Below are positions 26,838 to 36,531 of a stretch of DNA of 64,000 nucleotides, in pieces. Position numbers and translations under genes: made by a program. The stretch covers positions 558,001 to 622,000 of the forward strand of contig NZ_CP123229.1 of the NCBI RefSeq assembly GCF_029855125.1, written 5' to 3'. Positions within the stretch are counted from its first letter, which is position 1. Each line of letters starts with the position of its first letter. Below the pieces are notes generated by a model. The model ran no database searches and had not been told where the DNA came from. It worked only from the letters and a program-made list of their open reading frames with translations. Source of the DNA: Methylocapsa sp. D3K7 (lineage in GTDB: Bacteria > Pseudomonadota > Alphaproteobacteria > Rhizobiales > Beijerinckiaceae).

Positions 26838-27062
26838 TCAGTCGAGTTCGAAAGCGTTCTTATAATCGCGGGCCAGAGCCGGGTTCTGTTCATCTTTATG
26901 GAGAACGCAGTTTCCGACCGCCAAGAATTCGATGTCACTGCCCATGAAACAGCGAAACGTATCCTCCGGCGTGCCGACGATAGGCTCTCCACGCACATTG
27001 AAGCTGGTATTCACAAGCACCGGACATCGCGTCAATTCCTCGAACTTTGTGATCGATGCCAA
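26838..27062 (-). pseudogene. C-terminal fragment of a NodU/CmcH-type carbamoyltransferase
   Basis: A 74-codon frame with the C-terminal signature of carbamoyltransferases of the NodU/CmcH/TobZ group: PVLVNTSFNVRGEPIVGTPE then DTFRCFMGSDIEFLAVGNCV. The other roughly 500 residues, including the Kae1-like ATP-binding part, are missing; the cytochrome c gene begins 7 bases upstream. It is a gene remnant, not a functional enzyme. Confidence 0.7.
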
Positions 27063-27068
27063 CGAAAC

Positions 27069-27422
27069 CTACTTCCGTGCGAGACTCAGAATGTAGGCCG
27101 TGACCGAGTCGATTTCTTCTGGACTGAGAATGAAGTTGGGCATGCTAGGATGCGGGGTACGGAGAAAAACCTTGATCGAGAGCTCGCTCGCCGAAGGCAT
27201 TTGGCTGATGTCGACAAAACTTGGCGCGCCGGAGCTCTGACCTGGATTTGGCGAAGCCGCGCTAATCTGATGGCAGGCGCTGCAGACTCTCTCGGCGAGC
27301 TGCCGGCCAACCGAGGGATCAACGGATTGTGCATTGGACGCTGTCACACCGAATGACATCTGGGCGGGCATCAGAAAGCCGATCGAGCCTAAAAGCATTG
27401 CGGCAATTGTTTGTTTGGTCAT
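27069..27422 (-). CDS. Periplasmic c-type cytochrome, class I
   Basis: A 117-residue cytochrome c. From ATG 27422 the N terminus (TKQTIAAMLLGSIGFLMPAQ) is a signal peptide; the haem-attachment motif is CSACH, and the axial methionine is in HPSMPNF. The late helix SPEEIDSVTAYILSLARK is typical of small monohaem cytochromes that accept electrons from periplasmic dehydrogenases. The longer upstream frame carries no conserved sequence. No dehydrogenase partner is adjacent; a carbamoyltransferase fragment lies immediately downstream. Confidence 0.85.
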   Translation of the reverse strand: MTKQTIAAMLLGSIGFLMPAQMSFGVTASNAQSVDPSVGRQLAERVCSACHQISAASPNPGQSSGAPSFVDISQMPSASELSIKVFLRTPHPSMPNFILSPEEIDSVTAYILSLARK

Positions 27423-27621
27423 CGCACAGCTCCGGGATGTTATCGGTGGCTCAGTGTGGCGTTGCTGTTTCCGCTGAACCAATATGGTTACGCAACCTCG
27501 GCCATCAGCACAGCTTTTTTGGGCCATGTCCTTGAGCTCTTGGTGCCGTGTTTATTCGTTCTCCATCTTTTGAGAATAGTTTTGACCTGCATCGTCCCAA
27601 GCCAAACCAAAAGCGCATCAA

Positions 27622-30600
27622 TTAATCACCCCGAGAGCCTAACAAAGCAGGCAGCGTACAAAAATCTCCCGCTTTATTCATGGGCGCATTGGCACCGACA
27701 CATGTTCCTGCAAGCGTTGGACTGGCCGCGGCGGGCGGCTTGTTCCAAGGCGCTGTATTCGGGAAACACAGGGAGCGCTTGGAGGGCAAGTCTTGTTGGA
27801 CCACCTGATTGCCGGCGGTGAACTTATCTGGAAGTGTCACCTGAAATCCAATGCAGCCGCCATCCGGACAATCGGCGTCCTTGCCCGCATAGCCGCATGT
27901 GGTGGTGCGCTCAGGGTCGGACAGCTCGCGCCCAACCACCGGAACTGTCGGCGACTTGGTAACCCCAACACACGCTCTGTGCTTCGTATCATATGTACAG
28001 AACCCCGGCGGCCCGCAGAGGGCTATTTGAGCCTTCAGGAACGGATCTTCTGCATCCGTCACGTAAGCCCTCATCTTGAGTGTCACGCTCAAGATCCCGG
28101 TGCCTGCGTCGTAAACCGATTTGCAGGCGGTCCCTGTCGGGGAGCAGAGATTTTTGGTGTCCGTGGTGATCTTCAAAGGTACGCTGGAGAGGTCGACGCG
28201 AGCCGACTTCACCGTGGGCGGAAGTGCCGTTCCTATGTACATCTCAAACGTCTGAGAGGTGTCCGCCTGGGCATAGATATCGAAGATGTCATAAGTCTTC
28301 CCGGCCTGAAAAACGGTTTTCAGTCTTTTATTGCCCACGGGCGTCGGCCAGGAGTTTTGCGTTGTAAAGTCTGCCGTCAGATCGATAAAGTACCGGCCAT
28401 TGTTGACCGTCATGCTCTGGCGCTGGCAGATCCCGAACCCGGACATTCTGATCATCGGCATGGACGTGGTCGGCGGACGGGCACCACTCACCAAATCCGA
28501 TTTGGTCAGATACTCGCGATAAAGCGGCACGCCAAAGCAGCTCTCGTTGTTGCAGTCCCCATCCCAATTCGGATCCGGGCCAGTGGAGCTGCAGGACACG
28601 GGCTGGCCTTTGACGGGCGGGGCCGACTTTTGCGCGGCATCCGGATAGATCACGGTGGTGACATTCTCATACGGATTGGCTCGCGCGGTGCCGCCTTCTT
28701 TGGTGGCGGCGTCCGTTTGACATTCGACTCCATCAATCGGGGTGTGAAAGAACGGGTCCTCATTCACCGAAACAGTCTTCACCCAGCCGGTCAGCGAACC
28801 ATCGTCGTCGGTCAAGACGGTCTGCCGGTCGATCCCGGTGTAACCTAGGAAGTAATTGGTGTTCGCGTTCTGAGGGGGGCAGTAACGCGATTGAACCTCG
28901 CCTGTATTGGTCAGATATGTGCCGAAGATGTTCGTAATAGGAGGAGTCGCCATATTCGCAAATTGCGGATCGATCACATAATGGCGAATATCCACATTGT
29001 GGAATAAAAGGTTGTTCGAATGGAAGGTCGGAGGATAGTAAAAGCCGTTCGGCTGCTTCCAGGCGATGGCCGCATTTTGAATGTAGCAATTGCCCACCGG
29101 AATCTTGTTGTTGGGATCCACCAAAGAAGCCTGGGGAATGCCAACATTGAATTGAGAAACCAGCCAAGTGGGAATCGTTTTGCCATTCAGATCCACTTTC
29201 TTGATGTCAAGAAAAGCATTTGAATCTTCGTCGGCGGGGCCGTCGTAAATGTTGAACATATGCTGGCTCACGCCAAAATTGCTCAATTGCAGCGACAAGC
29301 CATTGTCCTTGGAGACGCAATACAATCCGCCCAGTTGGGGAGGATCACATTTCAATTTTCCCGCGGTCAGGCTATTGAAGGGACTGAGATCCGAGGCGTA
29401 GGCATAATTCGCGTCGCCTTGTGGCTGGGTGTAGCCGACGAAGGTCGTTTTGAGCGCCAGTTCCCAAAGCCCCATGATAGCCGAGGAATGTGTATAGTCG
29501 CCCCCCGAGATAAAGCTAAGACCGGCATTCTGGACGTCGGAGATAAAGCTGTTGCTCACCAGATGCCAGCGCTTCCTCAGCCATACCGCCGCGAAGTTGT
29601 ACTGCGCATAATTGAAGCTCGTGGTGTAGTTGTTGATGACCGTGGGCAAGCAGTTTGTGTGATCGGGGTTAGAATTATCACATAGATTCGTATTGCATGC
29701 GCCATCAGGACATTTGCTGGCTTGTTGCAGCTGGCCGCCGGAATCAATATTCGGATAATAAGAATTGAGCGGCGCATCCGTTGATTTTGGCGCCAGTGTG
29801 TTTACGACCGGTGTCACGACATAATTTGGGGCGACGGCTCCTAAGCATCCTTGCGTATAGCCAACGGTCTGAAAGGACACCATCGCCGAAGTGCAAAAAT
29901 TGCCATCGAAATTTTTGAGAGGGGTGGACCCGGTGACCTTGCACCCATCGGCAGGACCATTGCAATTTTGTTCGGTCGCGTAGAACTGCCACGACTGGCT
30001 TGCCGACGGCCCGCCGTTTGCCGCGGGGAGTTCCCAAAAGCAGACCCCGCACATGCCGGCACCGGCGGCCATATTGCCTTGAAAATCGTTCCAGCCGTTG
30101 GTGATCCAGAACACCGCCGGGGTGTTCTTGTCGCTTTCGAATTTAACGGAAAAGGCACCTGTCTCATCCGGAGACGCCAGGATGCCGGGGACCTGGCGCG
30201 GATTTTGGGCATTGATGACCGCGGCGCGGGCGAAAATCCCAAGATTGGAGTAGAAATTATTTTCGGTTTCCACGGCGTCCTCGAGATAGAATCCATGGCC
30301 GATGGAAAGATAACCAACATTGCGCTGAAGCGTGACGCCAGACGCCCCGTGGACGGTGATCCACCGGGTCATGGATTCATTGATCGAGGAATCCATCACG
30401 AAGGTGTTGGCCGGCGTCACGCGCACCATGTGGAAGTGGACGGGATAGTGGCCGAGCTTGCCACCCTGCCCCATGTGACGAAACTCGACCCCCTGGACCT
30501 GATAGGCCGCGAACCCTTGCCGCACGATCGTATGGCCGCCGAAGAAATAGCCGGGAACCGTATTTGGAGCCGGAGGGGCGGGGAAAGGCTGAGTGGCGGT

Positions 30601-31761
30601 ATCGCCTTCCGATACGATTTGGATACTGCGGGTCAGCAGGCCCACGGCCGCCCGCGTCTCGGCGACGGTCCTCCCAGTGGGATTGACGGCTGGCAGGGTA
30701 TATTGGTTGCCATAATGGGTCCATTTCACCCCTGTGGCCGTCTTTGAGGCGAGACAATTGGTTGCCGGATTAAGGTTCGAATCAAAGCTGATCGTATTTC
30801 CGCTGGTCAACGGACTGCAGATCACCAACTCCTCGGAATGGCCCGCTAGGTAGTCAGTGGTGGTGACGACGATGTGGTCGCCCTGTTTCCAGTCCACCGT
30901 TCCATCGACGGTGAGGCTCGTCGCCGCGGTCGCCCCCCCGGGATCGCTGCCAAGGATCGTGCCTTTGAGCCTAACCCAACTCGTGCCCGTCATTTTGGGG
31001 GCAAGAGAAGTGTAGGTGGCCCCCTTGCTGCCGAAGAGTTTCAGCGTGCCCCCCTCCGAAACGCCAATCACCTTATAGCCAAAGTAGCCGAGGGAGGGGT
31101 TTGTCCCATCGTCGTAAGGCAGATTCTTATATTCATAGAAGTTGTCGGTATATTGAGTCCCAAGCGGGCCGCCGGGCAGATTTACCGATGCCCCGGTGGC
31201 GCCGGCGATCACGACGGCATTCGGAATGCCACATGGGCCCACAACCCCGGAGATTGGAATTGACTGGCATGGGACACCTTGTCCATGCGCGCGGTTTGCT
31301 GATTCCGCGCCATAAAGGTGAATGGTAAGCACTCCGCCATTGGCGCCGAAGGCCCCGGCCGCGGTTTGTGCGCCGGCAAGCAAGCTGCCGCCATATTCCA
31401 CCAGGATCGACTTCGCATACAAGTTGATCTTCACATTCGGCACGAGTTCGTCGAAGATCAGCGAGCCTCTCGTGGTGAATTTGCCGTCACCCGCAAACGT
31501 GCTGACAATATTGATATTGCCATAGGTGTAGGTTCCGTCGCCGACATGGCATTCATGGCTGATCACGATGTCCTGGCCGGTGCCGGGGCTCGGCAGGAGA
31601 TTATTCGGGCAAGGGTCTGCCGGCTGGGCGTGACTGGAGCTCGAGGTGATGAGCGTTCCGGCAAACAGGACCGCTCCTGCGACGAGGATCGCGGCGGTCC
31701 CGCGCATAAAAATTTTTATCAAGGAAGCGACAGAACCATGCAAAAAATTCAATGAACGCAC
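27622..31761 (-). CDS. Giant exported G8-domain / CEMIP-like right-handed beta-helix protein
   Basis: About 1379 residues. The start GTG at 31761 is preceded by GGAGGG and gives a long signal peptide ending SSSSHAQ. The N-terminal part resembles a G8 domain (DIVISHECHVGDGTYTYGNI; GKFTTRGSLIFDEL), followed by DWKQGDHIVVTTTDYLAGHS and a parallel beta-helix core with GHYPVHFHM, TRWITVHGASGVTLQRNVGY and GHGFYLEDAVETENNFYSNL. The same order of motifs occurs in animal CEMIP/TMEM2 and fibrocystin-like proteins, some of which act on hyaluronan. The C-terminal third is cysteine-rich. It probably acts at the cell surface or outside the cell; any glycan substrate is unproven. Confidence 0.8.
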   Translation of the reverse strand: MRSLNFLHGSVASLIKIFMRGTAAILVAGAVLFAGTLITSSSSHAQPADPCPNNLLPSPGTGQDIVISHECHVGDGTYTYGNINIVSTFAGDGKFTTRGSLIFDELVPNVKINLYAKSILVEYGGSLLAGAQTAAGAFGANGGVLTIHLYGAESANRAHGQGVPCQSIPISGVVGPCGIPNAVVIAGATGASVNLPGGPLGTQYTDNFYEYKNLPYDDGTNPSLGYFGYKVIGVSEGGTLKLFGSKGATYTSLAPKMTGTSWVRLKGTILGSDPGGATAATSLTVDGTVDWKQGDHIVVTTTDYLAGHSEELVICSPLTSGNTISFDSNLNPATNCLASKTATGVKWTHYGNQYTLPAVNPTGRTVAETRAAVGLLTRSIQIVSEGDTATQPFPAPPAPNTVPGYFFGGHTIVRQGFAAYQVQGVEFRHMGQGGKLGHYPVHFHMVRVTPANTFVMDSSINESMTRWITVHGASGVTLQRNVGYLSIGHGFYLEDAVETENNFYSNLGIFARAAVINAQNPRQVPGILASPDETGAFSVKFESDKNTPAVFWITNGWNDFQGNMAAGAGMCGVCFWELPAANGGPSASQSWQFYATEQNCNGPADGCKVTGSTPLKNFDGNFCTSAMVSFQTVGYTQGCLGAVAPNYVVTPVVNTLAPKSTDAPLNSYYPNIDSGGQLQQASKCPDGACNTNLCDNSNPDHTNCLPTVINNYTTSFNYAQYNFAAVWLRKRWHLVSNSFISDVQNAGLSFISGGDYTHSSAIMGLWELALKTTFVGYTQPQGDANYAYASDLSPFNSLTAGKLKCDPPQLGGLYCVSKDNGLSLQLSNFGVSQHMFNIYDGPADEDSNAFLDIKKVDLNGKTIPTWLVSQFNVGIPQASLVDPNNKIPVGNCYIQNAAIAWKQPNGFYYPPTFHSNNLLFHNVDIRHYVIDPQFANMATPPITNIFGTYLTNTGEVQSRYCPPQNANTNYFLGYTGIDRQTVLTDDDGSLTGWVKTVSVNEDPFFHTPIDGVECQTDAATKEGGTARANPYENVTTVIYPDAAQKSAPPVKGQPVSCSSTGPDPNWDGDCNNESCFGVPLYREYLTKSDLVSGARPPTTSMPMIRMSGFGICQRQSMTVNNGRYFIDLTADFTTQNSWPTPVGNKRLKTVFQAGKTYDIFDIYAQADTSQTFEMYIGTALPPTVKSARVDLSSVPLKITTDTKNLCSPTGTACKSVYDAGTGILSVTLKMRAYVTDAEDPFLKAQIALCGPPGFCTYDTKHRACVGVTKSPTVPVVGRELSDPERTTTCGYAGKDADCPDGGCIGFQVTLPDKFTAGNQVVQQDLPSKRSLCFPNTAPWNKPPAAASPTLAGTCVGANAPMNKAGDFCTLPALLGSRGD

Positions 31762-32417
31762 GATTTCTGCCCTCCAAAATTTGACCATAATTATGCCCAT
31801 AAAGGGCCTAAGTTGCAGCGAGGTCAAGTCCGCATTTGCGTCTATGCTGGGCACGAATGGCCAGCCTGAGTGTCTGCAAGAACTCCCAAATACTCACACA
31901 TTGATTCGCATGCGATGCTTGCCTGGGATCCGGAGTTTCTCACCAGCATTTTATCGAGGTCGCCTCATCATCGCCGGATAGAAGGGTGTTTCGACTTCGT
32001 GCCAAGCTTGGCAATTTGCTGAATGAGCCACCGCATGATCAATTCGTATCTGCGGATCTCTTGCTTTGCATCGTCCCGAGAAGCGACCCCTTCGGAGAGC
32101 TGCCGCACCGTGATTTTCTTGGTCCGCTTTCAGCGGCTCATGTTCATCCCATTTGCGGCTGCTTTCCTGGGATCTTCAATTGGGTCGACGAGAATATGCT
32201 TGAGCTGCGTGGGTCCGTTTCCTTGGCCGCGCCGTGGAGATTTGTTTCGGGGTGTCGATGGTCCGCCTCGCTATGTTTCCGGGAAGTGCGAAGCGCCTTA
32301 CCAACAATGGAACAAAAAGGGATAGGCTATCGTGTGCATCCGAGAGATCTCATAAGCGCTGCGCCCAACCAACGCGCTCCTCCGAAATCGTCTCCAGTAA
32401 GCGCGTTAGCTTGGCCT
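31762..32417. other. Intergenic stretch with possible small minus-strand coding remnants
   Basis: About 650 bases between the giant protein and the L,D-transpeptidase. The minus strand holds a readable stretch ending RRGQGNGPTQLKHILVDPIE, DPRKAAANGMNMSR at a TGA (32130-32132). In the same frame it continues KRTKKITVRQLSEGVASRDD AKQEIRRYELIMRWL to a stop at 31968-31970; a GTG at 32108 could start a 46-residue peptide. These look protein-like but lack a clear ribosome site and have no known family, so they may be one small gene broken by a stop codon. Nothing else is supported. Confidence 0.3.
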
Positions 32418-33089
32418 TCACCAAGGCCATGGCGATCCAAAGTAACCCTGGGATCCATTATAACCCTGGGCGCCATTGTAATTTGGAGCACCGTTGGAAT
32501 TGGGAACGGCATGTGAGCGCCCGGCAGAACCCCGGCGCGGACTTGTCTGCTCCTTAGCGACCTTATATTCGCCGCCCGGACTAACGCCTGACAGCACCAC
32601 CTGCGTATTCTCCAGGCCATTCTCCTTCACCAGTTCATAAAGGATGGCGGCATTTTGAGGCGAGATACGCACGCAGCCATGCGAGGCGGGTTTGCCAAGA
32701 TTCTTTACGTCTGAGCTGCCGTGGATGGCATGACCGTCTTTCATAAAGAAAACGGCATGGGGCATGGGGGCGTTGTCCCACTGTTTGCTATACCAAATTT
32801 CGTTCATAGAGGTGGCAGTATAGGTTCCCGATGGCGTTGAATATCCCGCTCGGCCAGTTGATACCGGCCATTCATATCTTTCTACCCCATCCACATAAAC
32901 TGTCATTTGTTGATTTGTTTTGTCGATATTGACGACGACGGCCGCATTCCTGCCTGCGGCCACACCCGCGTCAATCGCTCTGCGGTAGCCGGAGCCCGCA
33001 TGAGCCGTCACCGGAAAGAAAACCAATGCCGCGTTAATGGCAGTCAACAAAAGCACAAATCTCATCAATTGATTTAAGGACGTGCACAT
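32418..33089 (-). CDS. L,D-transpeptidase (YkuD domain)
   Basis: A 223-residue exported enzyme that would make 3-3 cross-links in peptidoglycan or attach proteins to it. The start at 33089 has a strong ribosome site (gggagga); the N terminus carries a signal peptide ending VTAHAG. The YkuD domain (about 45-170) ends with the catalytic block HAIHGSSDVKNLGKPASHGC followed by VRIS, with the nucleophilic cysteine and its histidine. The last 30 residues are a low-complexity repeat of the YNGAQGYNGSQGY kind, probably wall- or surface-exposed. Confidence 0.92.
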   Translation of the reverse strand: MCTSLNQLMRFVLLLTAINAALVFFPVTAHAGSGYRRAIDAGVAAGRNAAVVVNIDKTNQQMTVYVDGVERYEWPVSTGRAGYSTPSGTYTATSMNEIWYSKQWDNAPMPHAVFFMKDGHAIHGSSDVKNLGKPASHGCVRISPQNAAILYELVKENGLENTQVVLSGVSPGGEYKVAKEQTSPRRGSAGRSHAVPNSNGAPNYNGAQGYNGSQGYFGSPWPW

Positions 33090-33435
33090 ATGCTCCTCCC
33101 AGGCTGCGGAATTGAGCATATGCCCCGCCGCTTCGTGTCATGTGAGTTTATATCGGAGCACTGATTGATGTCATTTCTATTTTCCCGAGTCGGGAATTGC
33201 CTTCCAAGTCCATCCCCAAGAATTGTGTCTCCGCGTTCTCGAAAATTGACCGCCACCCCGTGTCCCGGCCCAATGGAATGAGTTGACGACAGAGTTCCCG
33301 TGTCTCGAAGAGGGAATGTGCCAGGAGCATCACTCTCCGCAGCCGGTGCCTGGGCAATCAATCAAACCCAACGAAATTGAGGGCGATGCCCAATATGTGG
33401 CTGAGGGAAACGAATATCCCCGCAAGAACAAAAAA
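33090..33435. other. Intergenic stretch between L,D-transpeptidase and the transposon
   Basis: About 345 bases. It should contain the promoter for the leftward transpeptidase gene. The last 8 bases (33428-33435, ACAAAAAA) are the left copy of a target duplication of the neighbouring transposon. No coding frame is supported. Confidence 0.5.
33428..33435. repeat. Left target-site duplication (ACAAAAAA)
   Basis: Direct 8-bp copy of 36853-36860, flanking the transposon ends. The sequence is A-rich, so chance identity is not negligible, but its length and exact placement next to both inverted repeats support it. Confidence 0.6.
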
Positions 33436-33457
33436 GGGTATTATGCACTTGACATAA
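33436..33457 (+). repeat. Left terminal inverted repeat of the IS1595-type element
   Basis: The inner 18 bases match the reverse complement of 36831-36852 at 17 positions. The left end also forms a local hairpin of its own: GGTATTATG at 33437-33445 pairs with CATAATACC at 33453-33461. Confidence 0.65.
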
Positions 33458-33497
33458 TACCAATGTTCTGGCAAGGTTCTGGGCATAGGAGCTTCCC

Positions 33498-34448
33498 ATG
33501 CCTAACGATCTTTCAAATCCAATTTTCCATGACGAAGACGCAGCCCGCGCCCATTTCGAGGCGATCCGCTGGCCGGATGGAAAGCCAGTCTGCCCGCATT
33601 GCGGCGTTACCGGACAGGCAACGCGCGTCCAGGGCAAGAGCCATCGTCCTGGCTTGTATCAGTGCAACGCCTGCTTGAGGCCATTTACGGTCACTATTGG
33701 CACCGTCATGGAATCGAGCCATGTGCCTTTGCACAAATGGGCGCTTGGCTTTCACTTGATGGCATCGAGCAAGAAGGGCATTTCAGCGCATCAGTTGATG
33801 CGCAATCTTGGCCTTGGTTCTTATCGCACTGCTTGGTTCATGGCGCATCGCATCCGCGAGGCCATGTTTGACCGTGATCCGGAGCCGTTGGGCGGCAAGG
33901 GCAAAACCGTTGAGGTCGATGAAACCTATATTGGGAAACCTGGCGAAATTTTCGTTAATGGCAAGGGCTGGGTTGGCAAGCGCGGGACCGCGACTAAACG
34001 CAAGGTTCTTACCATGGTCGAGCGCGGTGGACGTTCGGTTTCCATCAAAGTCGAAGACCTCACCATTCCAACGCTCAAGAAAATCCTTGGCGCCCATATC
34101 GTGCTTGATAGCACGCTAAACACAGACGAAGCGCTGTGGTACAAACAGCCCGGAAAGAACTTTGCCGCGCATGAGGCCGTGAACCACGGTGACGGCGAAT
34201 ATGCATGCGGCGAAACCACGACGAACACAGTTGAAGGTTTCTTTGGCATTTTCAAACGCGGTATGCGTGGCGTTTATCACCATTGCGGTGAACAGCACTT
34301 GCAGGCGTATTTGAACGAATTTGATTTCCGCTATTCAAACCGGAAGGCACTTGGCATTGACGACACAGAACGCGCGCACCGCGCAATTAAGGGCGCGACT
34401 GGAAAGCGGTTGATGTATCAAGGATCTCGTAAAGCGCGAACGGTTTAA
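33498..34448 (+). CDS. IS1595-family transposase
   Basis: A 316-residue DDE transposase. The N-terminal zinc-ribbon reads PVCPHCGVTG and LYQCNACLRPFTVTIGTVME, the family hallmark, followed by the catalytic core (VEVDETYIGKPGEIF with the first Asp; IVLDSTLNTDEALWY with the second; TTTNTVEGFFGIFKRGMRGV with the third acidic position). Length is normal and the frame appears intact, so it may be active. It begins 62 bases inside the left inverted repeat. Confidence 0.93.
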   Translation: MPNDLSNPIFHDEDAARAHFEAIRWPDGKPVCPHCGVTGQATRVQGKSHRPGLYQCNACLRPFTVTIGTVMESSHVPLHKWALGFHLMASSKKGISAHQLMRNLGLGSYRTAWFMAHRIREAMFDRDPEPLGGKGKTVEVDETYIGKPGEIFVNGKGWVGKRGTATKRKVLTMVERGGRSVSIKVEDLTIPTLKKILGAHIVLDSTLNTDEALWYKQPGKNFAAHEAVNHGDGEYACGETTTNTVEGFFGIFKRGMRGVYHHCGEQHLQAYLNEFDFRYSNRKALGIDDTERAHRAIKGATGKRLMYQGSRKARTV

Positions 34449-34465
34449 GCGGAATCGCGCCAAAG

Positions 34466-34636
34466 TCAGGGCGATTTTGGCTTTGATTGAACAGCTTTTT
34501 TGACTCTACTTTTTGGTATCACTCCAGAACGCTTGCCGCTCGGTTCTTTATGCGGCTTTGGTGGCGTGCTCAGAGCGCGTCGAATGGCAGCATCGCGACG
34601 CCTCGCGATCTCGCGTTCGATAGCATCATCAGCCAT
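34466..34636 (-). CDS. 56-residue basic protein of the transposon
   Basis: A short minus-strand frame reading MADDAIEREIARRRDAAIRR, ALSTPPKPHKEPSGKRSGVI, PKSRVKKAVQSKPKSP. It is convergent with the transposase, ending 18 bases from the transposase stop. The N terminus is a charged helix and the C terminus a lysine/proline-rich tail with the look of a nucleic-acid-binding peptide. The RALSTPPKPHK block resembles small hypothetical proteins I have seen next to mobile genes in rhizobia, but I cannot assign a function. No strong ribosome site is visible. Confidence 0.5.
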   Translation of the reverse strand: MADDAIEREIARRRDAAIRRALSTPPKPHKEPSGKRSGVIPKSRVKKAVQSKPKSP

Positions 34637-34986
34637 GTTCGATGATCCAAGCCTGTTTGCAGCTATAACGTTGTTCGATATTACTAATACCCATGGAATT
34701 GCAAAAGTTTTCAGTCACAACTGATAAGCCTAAGGTTATCGAGTCGTTCGGACGCTGTATTTACTGCGGCAGCGTAGAACCGCCACTTTCGCGCGAACAT
34801 GTGATTCCAAGAGGCCTCGGGGGAGGACTTATAATCTCGGGGGCAAGCTGCGCAAAATGCGCTGATATTACCAAACGATTTGAACAGGCATGTCTCCGCA
34901 CTAATTTTGGACATCACCGCTTAAAAAGCGGGTTTAAGAGCTACCACAAGAACGAAATACCAAACACATTGCCTATACGTGTATTA

Positions 34987-36038
34987 GAGCAATAGCCGAT
35001 CATGTTGCATCGTATCCTGCGGCGGCGAAGTAGTTTTTGCATTCCGCTGGAGCGAACAGATCGATGATGCGGCCGATGGCGTCCCAGAGGCCGCCGACGG
35101 TTCGCTCGGCAGCCTTACGCAGATGAGCCTTCAGCTTGGAGAAGGCATTCTCGATCGGGTTGAAGTCCGGACTGTAAGGCGGCAGGTAGAGAAGGCTGGC
35201 GTCCGCCGCCGCGATCATCTCCCGCACTCTTGGCCCCTTATGGCTCGACAGATTGTCCATGACGACGATGTCGCCCGGCCGCAGGTCTGGAACGAGGGCC
35301 TTGTCGACATAGGTCTCGAAAGCGTCGCGGTTGATCGGCCCGTCCAGCACCCACGGCGCGATCATGCCGCGCGTCGTGAGGGCGGCGACAAAAGTCGTGG
35401 TCTTCCAGTGGCCATGGGGCACGCCGACGCGCAGGCGTTCGCCGCGCCGGCAACGGCCATGCGTGCGGGCCATCTTCGTCGAGGCCCAGGTCTCGTCGAT
35501 GAAGACGAGGCGGTCAGGGTCGAGATCGATCTGCCCGTCGAACCAGTCCTCGCGCCGTTTCAGGACGTCGGGGCGATCCTGCTCGCTGGCGTGCGCAGTC
35601 TTTTTTTGCGCGTGATCGCATGACGCGCGAAGAAGCGGCGGATCGTGCCATAGCCGACGACAAGCCCCTTGTCCGCCAGCGTTTGGCGTAACTCCTCGAT
35701 GGTGATGTCGGGCGTCGCCTCGAGCACGCAGAGGACTGTGTCCTTATGGGCGTCGATCCGGCCCGACCGACGATCCCCGCCGAGCGCCTTCGGACGCGCG
35801 TCACCCCGTTCCCGCGCAAGCTTTCGCCAGCGGCTGACGCTCGATGCGCTGACCGCGAACCGCGCGCCGGCTTCGCGATGGCTTAGACCCTGCGCAACCG
35901 CGGACAGTACACGAACCCGAAGATCGAGAGACAAGGCTTTCGACATGCCTGCCGGCCTCCTTGCTCCGGCAGACAGTTTGAATCACCTCAAGCCCGATTC
36001 GGGAATCCCTTCAGATTCATTCAGGTCGGATACTGCTC
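34987..36038 (-). mobile_element. IS630-family insertion sequence (1052 bp)
   Basis: The ends begin GAGCA(A/G)TA(G/T)CCGA when read inward and are flanked by TA on both sides (34985-34986 and 36039-36040), the target duplication of the IS630/Tc1 group. It encodes one transposase in two overlapping frames and lies inside the HNH-like gene. Confidence 0.88.
35000..35946 (-). CDS. IS630 transposase produced by a -1 frameshift
   Basis: The first frame (35946 down to 35560) encodes the HTH part: LSLDLRVRVLSAVAQGLSHR, REAGARFAVSASSVSRWRKL. The second encodes the DDE catalytic core: LVFIDETWAS, IVVMDNLSSHKGP and YSPDFNPIENAFSKLK. They meet at a run of seven adenines (minus strand, 35607-35601) in the context A-AAA-AAG, a classic -1 slippery site; a -1 slip there joins ITRKK to KTAHASEQDRPD without any stop. 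This organisation is common in IS630 elements. It appears intact. Confidence 0.88.
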
Positions 36039-36531
36039 TAGATGACGATAAAATTATCACGAAAGAACTTCCTCTATCAGAACATCCGTACGTCTTATAT
36101 TTACCAAGAATACGCAGACCACCACGGATAATAAATAACCGTCCACCAAAACCAGTCGATAAACATTCTGTATATAACACGTATCTAAATAATTCTGAAA
36201 TAACAATTAACGTAATTGTTGACTTGAAGTTCGATATGCATTCATTTTATAGGTTTCTAGCCAAGCTCGCACATGGCGTCGCTGTCTCTCACTTTGGACT
36301 AAATAGAATAAAACCATTCTTGAATGAAATTATAATAGATGGAACACTTGATTTACGTTCCTATTATATAGGAAGAAATATCGATGCTGAATTTGGGCCA
36401 AAGAGAGGATCTACATGTAACCTAAAAACATTCCAAAAAGAAATACGAGGGATTAAATACATTTGTACAACCATACAGCTATTTTCAAATATTGACGGTA
36501 TTTTGAACGGACGGCCAACAGGAACCCCTAT

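Noticed and set aside
35560..35946. IS630 transposase as a frameshifted pseudogene
   Set aside because: The two frames meet at A-AAA-AAG, a known -1 slippery sequence, and both halves are otherwise complete, so programmed frameshifting is the simpler reading.
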